Positions 17,928 to 26,322 of a DNA stretch of 64,000 nt are shown here, piece by piece. The number at the start of each line of letters is the position of its first letter. Positions within the stretch are counted from its first letter, which is position 1. Position numbers and translations under genes: made by a program. Origin of the DNA: Phyllobacterium myrsinacearum (GTDB lineage: Bacteria > Pseudomonadota > Alphaproteobacteria > Rhizobiales > Rhizobiaceae); assembly GCF_002980555.1 (NCBI RefSeq), contig NZ_PVBT01000002.1:682001-746000 (forward strand). The letters run 5' to 3'. The notes under the pieces were generated by a model. It searched no databases and was not told the DNA's origin. It saw only the letters and a program-made list of their open reading frames with translations.

Positions 17928-18003
17928 GATCAAGGCGCCGATTGTGGCCGGTCGGGAATAGCCATAGAATGCGGTGCATTCGGGGCTGACGGAAGGGACC
18001 GCC

Positions 18004-18426
18004 ATGGAGGAAGACGCTGCTGAATTTGCCCATCGTCTGAGGCATCGCGCGGTGACCTATGGCGTTCTGACCTGCGTCCTGATGGTGGCAACATCACTCG
18101 TCGCCGACAAGGGCGGCGCGGTGCTTGCCGGATTGTGGCCCCTGATGATGATGGGCGGCCTGATTACCCTCGCGCTGACCGGCTACCTCCTGTTTGATGC
18201 CGCACTGTTTCGTTTCATCGCCTCGCATGAGGATGAGCTTGACGGGTGCAAGGCCCTCGACGATATGCTGGCGCGGATGCGGCTGCGGTCCCGTCCCGAA
18301 AAGACCCGGCCGCTGCGCGCCAGAATATCGGGGACCAAGAGCGTCCTGGTGAAACTGCATATCGCCTTTGCCGCCTTCGTCACCCTGTTCGTGGCACTCA
18401 TTGTCTACGGATTCTGGGGCCACTGA
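18004..18426 (+). CDS. Hypothetical membrane protein, three transmembrane segments
   Basis: This 140-residue protein was not recognised. It has hydrophobic segments at about residues 19-36, 44-66 and 115-138, with a charged, Arg-rich loop between the second and third (MLARMRLRSRPEKTRPLRAR). The GGAAGG site at 17991-17996 supports the ATG at 18004; an in-frame GTG at 17974 would extend it. It follows the MFS gene after 76 bases and may be cotranscribed. Confidence 0.6.
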   Translation: MEEDAAEFAHRLRHRAVTYGVLTCVLMVATSLVADKGGAVLAGLWPLMMMGGLITLALTGYLLFDAALFRFIASHEDELDGCKALDDMLARMRLRSRPEKTRPLRARISGTKSVLVKLHIAFAAFVTLFVALIVYGFWGH

Positions 18427-18508
18427 TGGGACTCGACTCCCGGCCGGTCTTTCCTGCATCATGCAGGCCTTCGCCAGAACTTGTGCGTGCGGGACACGGG
18501 AAATGCGT

Positions 18509-18697
18509 ATGGGGCCGACTGTCAAAGTGTTGTTCGAGCGGCCAGCGCCGGCAAGTGGCCCGGCCCCTCTCGTCGAGCCGGATCCGGCCGGCCTTGCCGT
18601 GCTGACAACGGAGGAAATCCCGGCTGGCTTCCTCTGTGCCTTGGAGCGCAATCATACCACTGACGATCGCGATCCCTTCCAGCGCTGGGAAGAATAG
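18509..18697 (+). CDS. Possible small hypothetical protein
   Basis: A 62-codon reading frame starts MGPTVKVLFERPAPASGPAP and ends NHTTDDRDPFQRWEE. It fills much of a 273-base space between the membrane protein and the ABC exporter. The ribosome site is weak and no family is recognised, so it may not be expressed. An in-frame ATG at 18503 is an alternative. Apart from this the space holds nothing I can identify. Confidence 0.25.
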   Translation: MGPTVKVLFERPAPASGPAPLVEPDPAGLAVLTTEEIPAGFLCALERNHTTDDRDPFQRWEE

Positions 18698-18699
18698 GC

Positions 18700-19461
18700 C
18701 TAGCTTTTCAGCCTGTACCCCGTCTTGAACATCCAGCGCACAATCAGGATGCAGACGATGAGGAACACCGATGTCATGGCAAGACTGGTTCCGATGTGCA
18801 CGTCGGACAAGCCGTAAAAACTCCAGCGAAAGCCACTGATGAGATAAACGACCGGATTGAACAAGGTGACCGTGCGCCAGAACGGCGGCAGCATGTCGAT
18901 GGAATAGAAGCTGCCGCCCAGGAACGTCAGCGGCGTGACGATCATCAGCGGCACCAGCTGCAGCTTTTCAAAACCGTCGGCCCAGATGCCGATGATGAAG
19001 CCGAACAGGCTGAAGGTTACCGCGGTGAGCACGAGAAACAGCACCATGACAAAGGGATGCTCGATCCGCATCGGCACGAACAGGGCCGCCGTCGCCAGAA
19101 TGATCACGCCGAGAATGATCGATTTCGACGCCGCCGCGCCGACATAGGCGATGACGATTTCAAAATAGGACACCGGCGCCGACAGCAATTCGTAGATCGT
19201 CCCGGTAAATTTCGGAAAATAAATGCCGAAGGAGGCGTTGGAAATGCTCTGGGTCAGCAGCGACAGCATGACCAGCCCCGGCACGATGAACGCCCCGTAG
19301 CTGACGCCGTTGATTTCGGGAATACGCCCGCCAATGGCCGAACCGAAGACGACAAAGTACAGGCTGGTGGAAATGACCGGCGAGATGATGCTCTGCATGA
19401 TCGTGCGCCAAGTGCGATGCATTTCAAAGAGATAGATCGCGCGGATCGCGTAAAGGTTCAT
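18700..19461 (-). CDS. ABC-2 type exporter permease (YadH/NodJ-like)
   Basis: The 253-residue inner-membrane protein has six transmembrane segments and the ABC-2 signature region near [20 protein letters not shown] and [14 protein letters not shown]. It forms an exporter with the ATPase encoded just upstream, whose stop overlaps this start by four bases. The length and sequence resemble E. coli YadH and the Nod-factor exporter NodJ; substrates of the YadGH type are unknown. No nod genes are nearby, so Nod-factor export is not supported. Confidence 0.9.
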   Translation of the reverse strand: MNLYAIRAIYLFEMHRTWRTIMQSIISPVISTSLYFVVFGSAIGGRIPEINGVSYGAFIVPGLVMLSLLTQSISNASFGIYFPKFTGTIYELLSAPVSYFEIVIAYVGAAASKSIILGVIILATAALFVPMRIEHPFVMVLFLVLTAVTFSLFGFIIGIWADGFEKLQLVPLMIVTPLTFLGGSFYSIDMLPPFWRTVTLFNPVVYLISGFRWSFYGLSDVHIGTSLAMTSVFLIVCILIVRWMFKTGYRLKS

Positions 19462-20384
19462 TTGCGTTCCCTCACCAGATTGACGAAGATTTCCTCGAGA
19501 GAACTTTGCTTCGTCTGAATGTCGTTGAACCCGATGCCTGCCTTGTCCAGATCCTTGAGCAGCGAGGCAATGCCGGTCTTGTCTTCATGTGCATCGTAGC
19601 TGTAGATCAGCTCGCTGCCGCTGGCGGCCAGTTCGAGCCCGTACTTGGCCAGAGTGTCCGGTACGGCTGAATGCTCCTCCTGCAAATGCAGGCGAAGCTG
19701 TTTCTTGCCCAGCGAGCGCATCAGTTCGTGCTTTTCTTCGACCAGAATGATCTCGCCCTTGCTGATGACGCCGATGCGGTCCGCCATCTGTTCGGCTTCC
19801 TCGATGTAATGGGTTGTCAGGATGATGGTCACGCCGGACTCGCGCAGCGCGCGGACCACATTCCACATGTCCCGGCGCAGCTCGACATCGACACCGGCTG
19901 TCGGCTCGTCGAGGAACAGGATTTCAGGTTCATGCGACAGAGCCTTGGCAATCATGACGCGGCGTTTCATGCCGCCGGACAAGGTGATGATCCTGTTGTC
20001 TTTTTTATCCCAGAGCGAGAGATCTTTCAGAATCTTCTCGATGTGGCTGGGTTTGGACGGTTTGCCGAACAGGCCGCGGCTGAAACTCACCGTGTTCCAC
20101 ACCGTTTCGAAGGCATCCGTCGTCAATTCCTGCGGGACGAGGCCGATCTTGGTGCGCGCTGCACGATAATCCTTCTGGATGTCGTGCCCATCGGCAAGGA
20201 TCGTCCCGGATGTTGGATTGACGATGCCGCAGATGGTGCTGATCAGCGTTGTCTTGCCGGCACCGTTGGGGCCGAGCAGGGCAAAGATCTCGCCATGATG
20301 AATGTCGAGATTGATGTTCTTGAGTGCTTCAAACCCGGAATCATAGGTTTTATGTAGATTGGAAACCGATATGGCTGAGGACAT
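19458..20384 (-). CDS. ABC exporter ATPase (YadG-like)
   Basis: The 308-residue protein has Walker [12 protein letters not shown], signature [16 protein letters not shown], Walker [13 protein letters not shown] and the switch [11 protein letters not shown], followed by the C-terminal domain of DrrA/YadG-type exporters. It powers the ABC-2 permease translated from the overlapping downstream gene. I start it at ATG 20384 ([14 protein letters not shown]), where homology begins; the ribosome site is weak. The length equals that of E. coli YadG. Confidence 0.92.
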   Translation of the reverse strand: MSSAISVSNLHKTYDSGFEALKNINLDIHHGEIFALLGPNGAGKTTLISTICGIVNPTSGTILADGHDIQKDYRAARTKIGLVPQELTTDAFETVWNTVSFSRGLFGKPSKPSHIEKILKDLSLWDKKDNRIITLSGGMKRRVMIAKALSHEPEILFLDEPTAGVDVELRRDMWNVVRALRESGVTIILTTHYIEEAEQMADRIGVISKGEIILVEEKHELMRSLGKKQLRLHLQEEHSAVPDTLAKYGLELAASGSELIYSYDAHEDKTGIASLLKDLDKAGIGFNDIQTKQSSLEEIFVNLVRERK

Positions 20385-20504
20385 GAGGTCTATCCGGACG
20401 GAATTTTCGGTTGCGACGCCTCCGAAAGAATAAATGAGGAGGCATGAACCGTCGTTGGAAGAATGGTTTTCCTTATATGGTGATCCAAACGGGTTTTCAA
20501 ACCA

Positions 20505-20572
20505 CCTCCTGACAAAACAAGTCAGGAGGCCTCTTAAAGCGAACACCCGCCATGCGGGGGCATGGCGGGTGT
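20505..20572 (-). terminator. Tandem hairpins downstream of the TonB receptor gene
   Basis: Two perfect stem-loops follow the receptor stop on the minus strand: a 12-bp stem, ACACCCGCCATG (20543-20554) with CATGGCGGGTGT (20561-20572), then a 9-bp stem, CCTCCTGAC (20505-20513) with GTCAGGAGG (20521-20529). Only short T-rich runs follow. They are well placed to end receptor transcription before the exporter genes. Confidence 0.6.
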
Positions 20573-20605
20573 CCGGTTTGGCGGTATTTTATGCGCGTCG
20601 CGCCG

Positions 20606-22795
20606 TCACCACTTGGTGTGGGCCGAGAGCGTGATTGTCCGGCCATCGCCATAGCCGCAGACCGCCTCGCCGTCGCAGCCCTTGACGTAGGCCTTGTCGA
20701 AAAGGTTGGTGACATTGAGGGCAACGCCCCAGCTATCCTTCTCGTAGCGGATGGCCGCGTCGAACAGGGTGGCGCCGGGAACCTTCAGCGTGTTGGACTT
20801 GTTGGCATAGGACTCGCCCTGATAGCGGACCCCCGCCCCGAGATTGACCCCTTGCAGCGGCCCCTGGCCGACCGTGTAGTCCAACCAGAACGATGCCGAC
20901 ACTTTCGGGACGATTGTCGGCCAGTTGCCGATCAATGCCGGGTCCTCATCCCTAGTGATCTCCATATCGAGCACGGTCAGCGATGCCAGGGCCTTCCAGT
21001 TCTGGTCGATGTTGACTTTGCCTTCCAGTTCCAGCCCGGTCGATTTGACCTCGCCCAGCTGCGTGTCGATGAAGGTACCTGGAATGCGCGACAGCGCGTT
21101 CTGCTTGGTGATCTGGAACACGGACGCAGTCAGCAATCCGTCGATGAAATCGGGCGCATATTTGACACCCGCCTCGATCTGATAGCCCTCTTCCGGCTTC
21201 AGCGGTTCGCCAAGGGTGACGCCAATCACCGGATTGAAGAAGGTTGCCGCGCTGACATAGGGCGTCACGCCGTTGGAGAATTCATAGCCGAGCCCGACGC
21301 GGCCGCTGACGGCGCTCTTGTTGTCGTCATAGGTGGGACCAAGCGGGAAGAACGGGCCGTTGGCAGACTCCGATTTGATGTTGACGTAGTCATAGCGGCC
21401 GTTGAGGGTTACCAGCCAGCCATCGCCGAACCGCACCTGATCCTGCGTGTAGACACCGATCTGGTTCATCTTCAGAACCTGATCGAGGTAGACGCTGGTT
21501 GCACCCTGCGGGACGCCGTAGACCGGATTGCTGGCGCTGATCGGCGTTGCGCCGCCGGATGCCTGCACCTGATCGATCTTGTAATATTTGTAGTCGACGC
21601 CAAACAGGAAATTGTGCTCAAGCGCGCCGGTGGTGAATTGTTTTTCGGCCCGGTTGTCCATCAGGAACGTATCGACCTTCGTATCGTGGTTGAAGCCGAT
21701 GCGGTACAGGAGATTATCCGGCGTTGTCGGGTTCGGGCCGCCGCCATAGGGATAGGCCGGATCGACATAGCCATAGGGGTAGGGGTTGGTTTCCTGCTTG
21801 GTCAAGTGGCCGTAGCGGACATTCTGACTGAGCTTCCAGCCGCTGTCGAAGCTGTGCTCGACGCTGTAGCCGATCATTGCCTGCTTGTATTTTCCATTGT
21901 CGGTGCCGGGCTCGGTGAAATTCGCATCCCGGCTGATCTTGCCGAATGGCGCGTCGACCACCGTGCCCACATAGGGAAGGAACGCCCCGCCCGCATGGGT
22001 CTGGTCAAGGGCGGAGAAATAGCCATGCAGGGTGATCTTGGTATCCGCCGACGGTTCATAGGTCAGCTGCGGCGCAATGATGCCGCGCAGGTCCTCGGCA
22101 AAGTCCGTCTGCTGGTCGCCGCCGGCAACCCGTCCGGTAAAGCGGTAGGTCCAGACGCCGTTTTCGTCGATCCTGTCGCCGACATCGACGCCGAGATAGG
22201 CATTGCCGTACTGGTTGATTCCGGTCTCGATGCGGCCGAAACGATCCTTTTCCGGCCGTTTGCTCACCATGTTGACGATGCCGCCGGGATTGGCGCCGCC
22301 ATAGAGAACCGAAGCGGGGCCCTTGAGGACCTCTACCCGCTCGAGCATGAAGGGATCGATCTGGAACCCGCCAAAGCCATAGCCGAAGAGCGGCAGGCCA
22401 TCGAGAAAAATACCGGTCTGGGTGGCCTGGAAACCGCGAATGAAAATCCAGTCCGTGTCGGGATCTTCGCCGAAGGGCGCTGCGGTAATGCCTGGGGTAT
22501 ACCGCAATGCCTCATCGACTTTCCTGACGCCGCGATCCTGCAATTCCTGCTGGCCGATCACGGAAACGGACTGCGGAATGGCGGTGATTGGCAGGGCGGA
22601 TTTCGACCCGGCGGTTGTCTTCTTGGCAACGTAGCCGTTGACAGGTCCGGTTGCCGTGCCGTTGCCGCCATCGATGACGATTTCCTTCAGGACGATGGAT
22701 TCTTCCGCCGTGGCTGTGATTGGCAGAAGCGCAATGCTGAGGGTTGTCCCGGCAAGCAGAAGCCTTGCCCAGCGCGTCCGGTTATGTCTTGTCAT
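20606..22795 (-). CDS. TonB-dependent siderophore receptor (FhuA-like)
   Basis: The 729-residue outer-membrane protein has a signal peptide (ARLLLAGTTLSIALLPITAT, cut near ATA-EES), a plug domain (about 45-165, with PQSVSVIGQQELQDRG and VEVLKGPASVLYGGANPGG), and a 22-strand barrel ending in LSAHTKW with the terminal aromatic residue that outer-membrane proteins need. It should import a ferric siderophore with TonB energy; the FhuA/FoxA look suggests a hydroxamate but does not prove it. An AraC-type regulator lies just upstream on the same strand, which fits siderophore-activated expression. Confidence 0.93.
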   Translation of the reverse strand: MTRHNRTRWARLLLAGTTLSIALLPITATAEESIVLKEIVIDGGNGTATGPVNGYVAKKTTAGSKSALPITAIPQSVSVIGQQELQDRGVRKVDEALRYTPGITAAPFGEDPDTDWIFIRGFQATQTGIFLDGLPLFGYGFGGFQIDPFMLERVEVLKGPASVLYGGANPGGIVNMVSKRPEKDRFGRIETGINQYGNAYLGVDVGDRIDENGVWTYRFTGRVAGGDQQTDFAEDLRGIIAPQLTYEPSADTKITLHGYFSALDQTHAGGAFLPYVGTVVDAPFGKISRDANFTEPGTDNGKYKQAMIGYSVEHSFDSGWKLSQNVRYGHLTKQETNPYPYGYVDPAYPYGGGPNPTTPDNLLYRIGFNHDTKVDTFLMDNRAEKQFTTGALEHNFLFGVDYKYYKIDQVQASGGATPISASNPVYGVPQGATSVYLDQVLKMNQIGVYTQDQVRFGDGWLVTLNGRYDYVNIKSESANGPFFPLGPTYDDNKSAVSGRVGLGYEFSNGVTPYVSAATFFNPVIGVTLGEPLKPEEGYQIEAGVKYAPDFIDGLLTASVFQITKQNALSRIPGTFIDTQLGEVKSTGLELEGKVNIDQNWKALASLTVLDMEITRDEDPALIGNWPTIVPKVSASFWLDYTVGQGPLQGVNLGAGVRYQGESYANKSNTLKVPGATLFDAAIRYEKDSWGVALNVTNLFDKAYVKGCDGEAVCGYGDGRTITLSAHTKW

Positions 22796-22971
22796 GTGTC
22801 GCCCCAAAAGACCCCAAGGATAATGACACCGTACGCCGCTGCACCCGCGCCGGTATCATCATGTGCTTAAAATATTATGACTATTTAACTCAACTATAAG
22901 CACGGGTCTTGTCCGATAACACGGCCTTTGAATGTTTTTGGGCCAAAATTGCCGCCGGCGGGGCTGCCGGC

Positions 22972-23853
22972 TTATTTGCGGCTGCGTTGCCAAGCGGCCG
23001 GCGTGAGGCCGGTGTGCTGGCGGAACACGCGGGTGAAATGCGCCTGGTCGGCAAATCCCGCAAGTTCCGCGATATGGTTGAGACTGTGACCGGTCCGCAG
23101 CAGCATCTCTTCGATGCGGCGGATGCGCAGGCTCATCTGCCACTGGTGCGGCGGCATGCCGGTCGAAGCCTTGAAGGCATGGCTGAAATGCGATTGCGAC
23201 AATCCGGTCAGATCAGCCAGTTCCTGCAGGCGGACCGCGTGCATCCAGTTGTCATTGAGATAGCCGGTGACACGGCGCAACTGCCAGGGGGCGAGCTTGC
23301 TGCGCTTGCGCTCTGTTTTCGCCTTGATATCAAACAGCAGCGCGAAAACCGAGATTGCCAGGCTCTCACCGTAAAGCGGATGCAATGGATCGGGATTGGT
23401 GCACTCCCCGGCCATGAGATTGGCCAGCGCCAGAATGCGCGGATCGGAAAACATCAGCCGCGGCCGTGTGATCGCGCCAAGATCAACCTCGCCGCCAAAG
23501 CGTTTGACCAATGTTTTGACATTGAAGTGCAGATCGATGTGGCGGATATGTTTGACCTCGCGCAGGCGGGACCAAAGCGGCATTCCCGCCGGGACATAGC
23601 ACATCGGATTGGCAACGCCGTCGCTGCCGAGATCCTTGCTCTGCGGATCCAGCCGCACGTTGAATGTGCCGGTGTTCAGACCGTCGAGAACGATGAAAAG
23701 CCGGGGATCCCTCGCCTCATATTGTCCGCTGGCATCGGAAGCGCAATTCACGCTGAAAAGATCGGCAACCACCCCGTCCCAGGCGCGCTGCTGCAAGCCC
23801 CCGACGACGGAAAAGCCGTTGATCTTGGTATTCATCTGCGGTTGAAACGTCAT
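22972..23853 (-). CDS. AraC family regulator, probably of the siderophore receptor
   Basis: The 293-residue protein has an N-terminal sensor domain and a C-terminal AraC DNA-binding domain with two helix-turn-helices (RLQELADLTGLSQSHFSHAF and NHIAELAGFADQAHFTRVFR). It lies 176 bases upstream of the TonB receptor on the same strand. AraC proteins next to such receptors often need the cognate siderophore to activate it. The receptor promoter has TAATAT as -10 but only a poor -35, as expected for an activator-dependent promoter. Confidence 0.9.
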   Translation of the reverse strand: MTFQPQMNTKINGFSVVGGLQQRAWDGVVADLFSVNCASDASGQYEARDPRLFIVLDGLNTGTFNVRLDPQSKDLGSDGVANPMCYVPAGMPLWSRLREVKHIRHIDLHFNVKTLVKRFGGEVDLGAITRPRLMFSDPRILALANLMAGECTNPDPLHPLYGESLAISVFALLFDIKAKTERKRSKLAPWQLRRVTGYLNDNWMHAVRLQELADLTGLSQSHFSHAFKASTGMPPHQWQMSLRIRRIEEMLLRTGHSLNHIAELAGFADQAHFTRVFRQHTGLTPAAWQRSRK

Positions 23854-23989
23854 TCAATTCGCATAGAACCATTGGGAATATCAGGCAACACCAATGATTT
23901 GGAACGCTTCCAGAAGATTTTGGATCAGCGCATATAATATGAGTAAAGAAATCATCTTTAACTATTGGAATTGTTGGGCCAATTGAAAC

Positions 23990-24019
23990 CGGGTCCGGAA
24001 CGCGCGCGTTCCGGACCCG
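23990..24019 (-). terminator. Rho-independent terminator of the Fsr-like gene
   Basis: A perfect 30-base palindrome, whose arms are CGGGTCCGGAACGCG and its exact inverse, lies 60 bases after the MFS stop on the minus strand and is followed there by GTTTCAATT. The strong stem and T-rich tail make termination likely. The rest of the gap up to the AraC start (23854-23989) shows no gene. Confidence 0.75.
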
Positions 24020-24079
24020 TTGCGACGGAGGTCTGTTATTTCAGCCACTGTCGCCGGATGGCAACATTGGCGTTGCCTG

Positions 24080-25306
24080 TTATGCGGGGGCTGCCACTGG
24101 CTCGCCCTTCACCTCACGCATGCTTGGCAGGAAGATGGTCAACAGGCCAAGGAACGGCAGGTAGGAACAGACCATATAGACAAAGTCGATCCCCTTGTTA
24201 TCAGCAACGACCCCCAGAACCGCGGCTGCAATTCCGGCCATGCCGAAGGCGAAGCCGAAGAAGATGCCGGCGATCATTCCGACCCGTCCCGGCACCAGCT
24301 CCTGCGCGAACACCACGATGGCCGGGAATGCCGAGGACAGGATGAGGCCGATGAACACGGTCAGCACGCCGGTCCAGAACAGGTTCGCATAGGGCATCAG
24401 CAGGGTGAACGGCAGGACGCCAAGGATCGAGAACCAGATGACGGTCTTGACGCCGATCTTGTCGCCGACCAGTCCGCCGCCGATGATGCCGACAGCGGCA
24501 GCGCCGAGGAACAGGAAGAGCATCAGCTGCGACTGCTGCACCGTGATGCCGAATTTGTGGATCACGTAGAAGGTGTAGTAGCTGGAGATGCTGGCGAGAT
24601 AGATGTTCTTGCTGAACACCAGCAGCGTGAGAATGATCAGCGACATCGTCACCTTGCGGCGGGGCAGCTTCAACGTGCGGCTGACCGGCGGCTTTTTCGC
24701 ATTGGCGGCGCGGTAGCGCTGGTACCAGTTGCCGACCTGATAGAGCACGATCATGCCGATCAGTGCGGCTGCCGAGAACCAGGCGATGCTCTGCTGGCCA
24801 TGCGGCAGGATGATGAATGCTGCAAGCAGGGGCCCGAGCGCCGTACCGAAATTGCCGCCGACCTGGAACAGGGATTGGGCAAGGCCATGGCGTCCGCCGG
24901 ATGCCAGACGCGCGACGCGCGACGACTCCGGATGGAAGATGGACGAGCCGATGCCGATGAAGGCAGCACCGATCAGCAGCATCGAATAGTGTGTGGCGAT
25001 CGACAAGAGGCCGAGGCCGACGAGCGAAAAGCCCATGCCGACAGGCAGGGAATAGGGCATCGGGCGTTTGTCGGTATAGGTGCCGACCACGGGCTGCAGC
25101 AGGGACGCTGTGACCTGAAAGGTGAGCGTCAGCAGGCCGATCTGCTTGAAGTCGAGGCCGTAGTTGGTCTTGAGCATGGGATAGATAGCCGAGAGCATGG
25201 ACTGCATCATGTCATTGAGCAGATGGCAGAAGCTCACGGCAAAGATGATGCCGAAGGCGGTCATTTCAGCGGAAGAGCGCTGTGCAGGCAAGGAAGTATC
25301 GGTCAT
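24080..25306 (-). CDS. MFS transporter, fosmidomycin-resistance (Fsr) family
   Basis: The 408-residue protein has twelve predicted transmembrane segments and matches Fsr in length and in early motifs (FCHLLNDMMQSMLSAIYPML, then FHPESSRVAR). Fsr exports fosmidomycin in E. coli; the natural substrate here is unknown. I start at ATG 25306 (MTDTSLPAQRSS), since homology begins soon after and an upstream extension would run into the divergent AraC gene's promoter. A strong terminator follows. It diverges from an AraC regulator that likely controls it. Confidence 0.88.
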   Translation of the reverse strand: MTDTSLPAQRSSAEMTAFGIIFAVSFCHLLNDMMQSMLSAIYPMLKTNYGLDFKQIGLLTLTFQVTASLLQPVVGTYTDKRPMPYSLPVGMGFSLVGLGLLSIATHYSMLLIGAAFIGIGSSIFHPESSRVARLASGGRHGLAQSLFQVGGNFGTALGPLLAAFIILPHGQQSIAWFSAAALIGMIVLYQVGNWYQRYRAANAKKPPVSRTLKLPRRKVTMSLIILTLLVFSKNIYLASISSYYTFYVIHKFGITVQQSQLMLFLFLGAAAVGIIGGGLVGDKIGVKTVIWFSILGVLPFTLLMPYANLFWTGVLTVFIGLILSSAFPAIVVFAQELVPGRVGMIAGIFFGFAFGMAGIAAAVLGVVADNKGIDFVYMVCSYLPFLGLLTIFLPSMREVKGEPVAAPA

Positions 25307-25400
25307 ATCGGGCGTTCCATCGGAGAATGAGGGCGTTGATTGCGCGTGTCGCGTCACCCTTCTTCCCTCTGATATACCTGTTGCACAAAACCTGCCTTCG

Positions 25401-25437
25401 TGGTTTGGTCTATTTCTTTCGCAAGTGGGCCAAACCA
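25401..25437. promoter_or_regulatory. Inverted repeat in the fsr-like / araC control region
   Basis: TGGTTTGG (25401-25408) is exactly inverted as CCAAACCA (25430-25437), two helical turns apart centre to centre. The right arm reaches the first base of the AraC start codon at 25437. This fits autoregulation by the adjacent AraC protein. Confidence 0.45.
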
Positions 25438-26264
25438 TGCTGTATTTGAAATTTCCCGAGATGAGTTTTCACGGCACTGATCTGGGGCGTGTGCACCTGC
25501 AGCGGCTGGAGTGGCTTGAACAGTCGAAAGGCGATGTGGTTGCCGGATTGGCGCATTATCCCACGGGATGCCATGTTCCAGAGCATCGTCACAGCCTGTC
25601 GCAACTGCTGCATGCGATGACGGGTGTTGTCATGGTCACGACCAAATTCGGCCGTTGGATGGTGCCGCCGCATCATGCCTTGTGGCTTCCTGCCGGAATC
25701 GGGCATGCGGTTGACATGCTGGGTGATGTCGCGATGCACTCCATCTATGTGCGCCCCGCTGCGGTTGCCGGATTGAAAAGCCATTTGCATGTGGTGGCGC
25801 TGACGCCGCTGATGGACACGCTGATCCGGGAGGTTGTGGCTTCGCCTGCCGCCGAGCAGGCAAGCCCGCGCACGACATTCATGATGGGGCTGCTGCTGCA
25901 CGAGATTCCCAATCTGGAAGAGCGTCCGCTCGGTCTGCCCTTTCCCGACGATACCAGGCTGGCAACGCTTTGCCGGGGCTTTCTGAAAGATCCCTCCCCG
26001 CGCACCAATATCGATAACTGGGCCGATCGCCTCGGCATGAGCCGCCGCACGTTTACGCGGTTCTTCCGGCGCGAGACGGGTTTGAGCCTGTCGACCTGGC
26101 GCCAGCAGGCATGCCTGCTATCCGCGCTGCCGCGGCTGACGGAAGGCGAAGCGGTGACGAGCGTTGCGCTTGATCTTGGCTACAACAGCGTTCCCGCCTT
26201 TACCACCATGTTCAAACGCATGCTGGGCGCCCCGCCCCGCAATTATCTTCATTCTGCCGCCTGA
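25437..26264 (+). CDS. AraC family regulator with cupin-type sensor domain
   Basis: The 275-residue protein has an N-terminal cupin-like domain (YPTGCHVPEHRHSLSQLLHA, then VPPHHALWLPAGIGHAV) and a C-terminal AraC domain (NWADRLGMSRRTFTRFFRRE and VALDLGYNSVPAFTTMFKR). It belongs to the group usually found beside MFS pumps, and here diverges from an Fsr-like gene, which it probably regulates. The ATG at 25437 has a poor ribosome site; the ATG at 25461 (MSFHGTD) is an alternative. Confidence 0.88.
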   Translation: MLYLKFPEMSFHGTDLGRVHLQRLEWLEQSKGDVVAGLAHYPTGCHVPEHRHSLSQLLHAMTGVVMVTTKFGRWMVPPHHALWLPAGIGHAVDMLGDVAMHSIYVRPAAVAGLKSHLHVVALTPLMDTLIREVVASPAAEQASPRTTFMMGLLLHEIPNLEERPLGLPFPDDTRLATLCRGFLKDPSPRTNIDNWADRLGMSRRTFTRFFRRETGLSLSTWRQQACLLSALPRLTEGEAVTSVALDLGYNSVPAFTTMFKRMLGAPPRNYLHSAA

Positions 26265-26322
26265 TGTGCTGATCAGAATTTCTTGGTCTTCACTTTTCCA
26301 ATAACGACTAAGGCGAAATAGA

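Noticed and set aside
18700-20384. NodIJ Nod-factor exporter
   Set aside because: The proteins resemble NodI/NodJ, but also YadG/YadH, and no nodulation gene is in the window.
20552-22870. A 772-codon open frame on the plus strand opposite the TonB receptor
   Set aside because: It mirrors the receptor gene; the opposite-strand product has a signal peptide, plug and barrel and a clear family, while this frame has no recognisable domains and a biased composition typical of antisense frames in GC-rich DNA.
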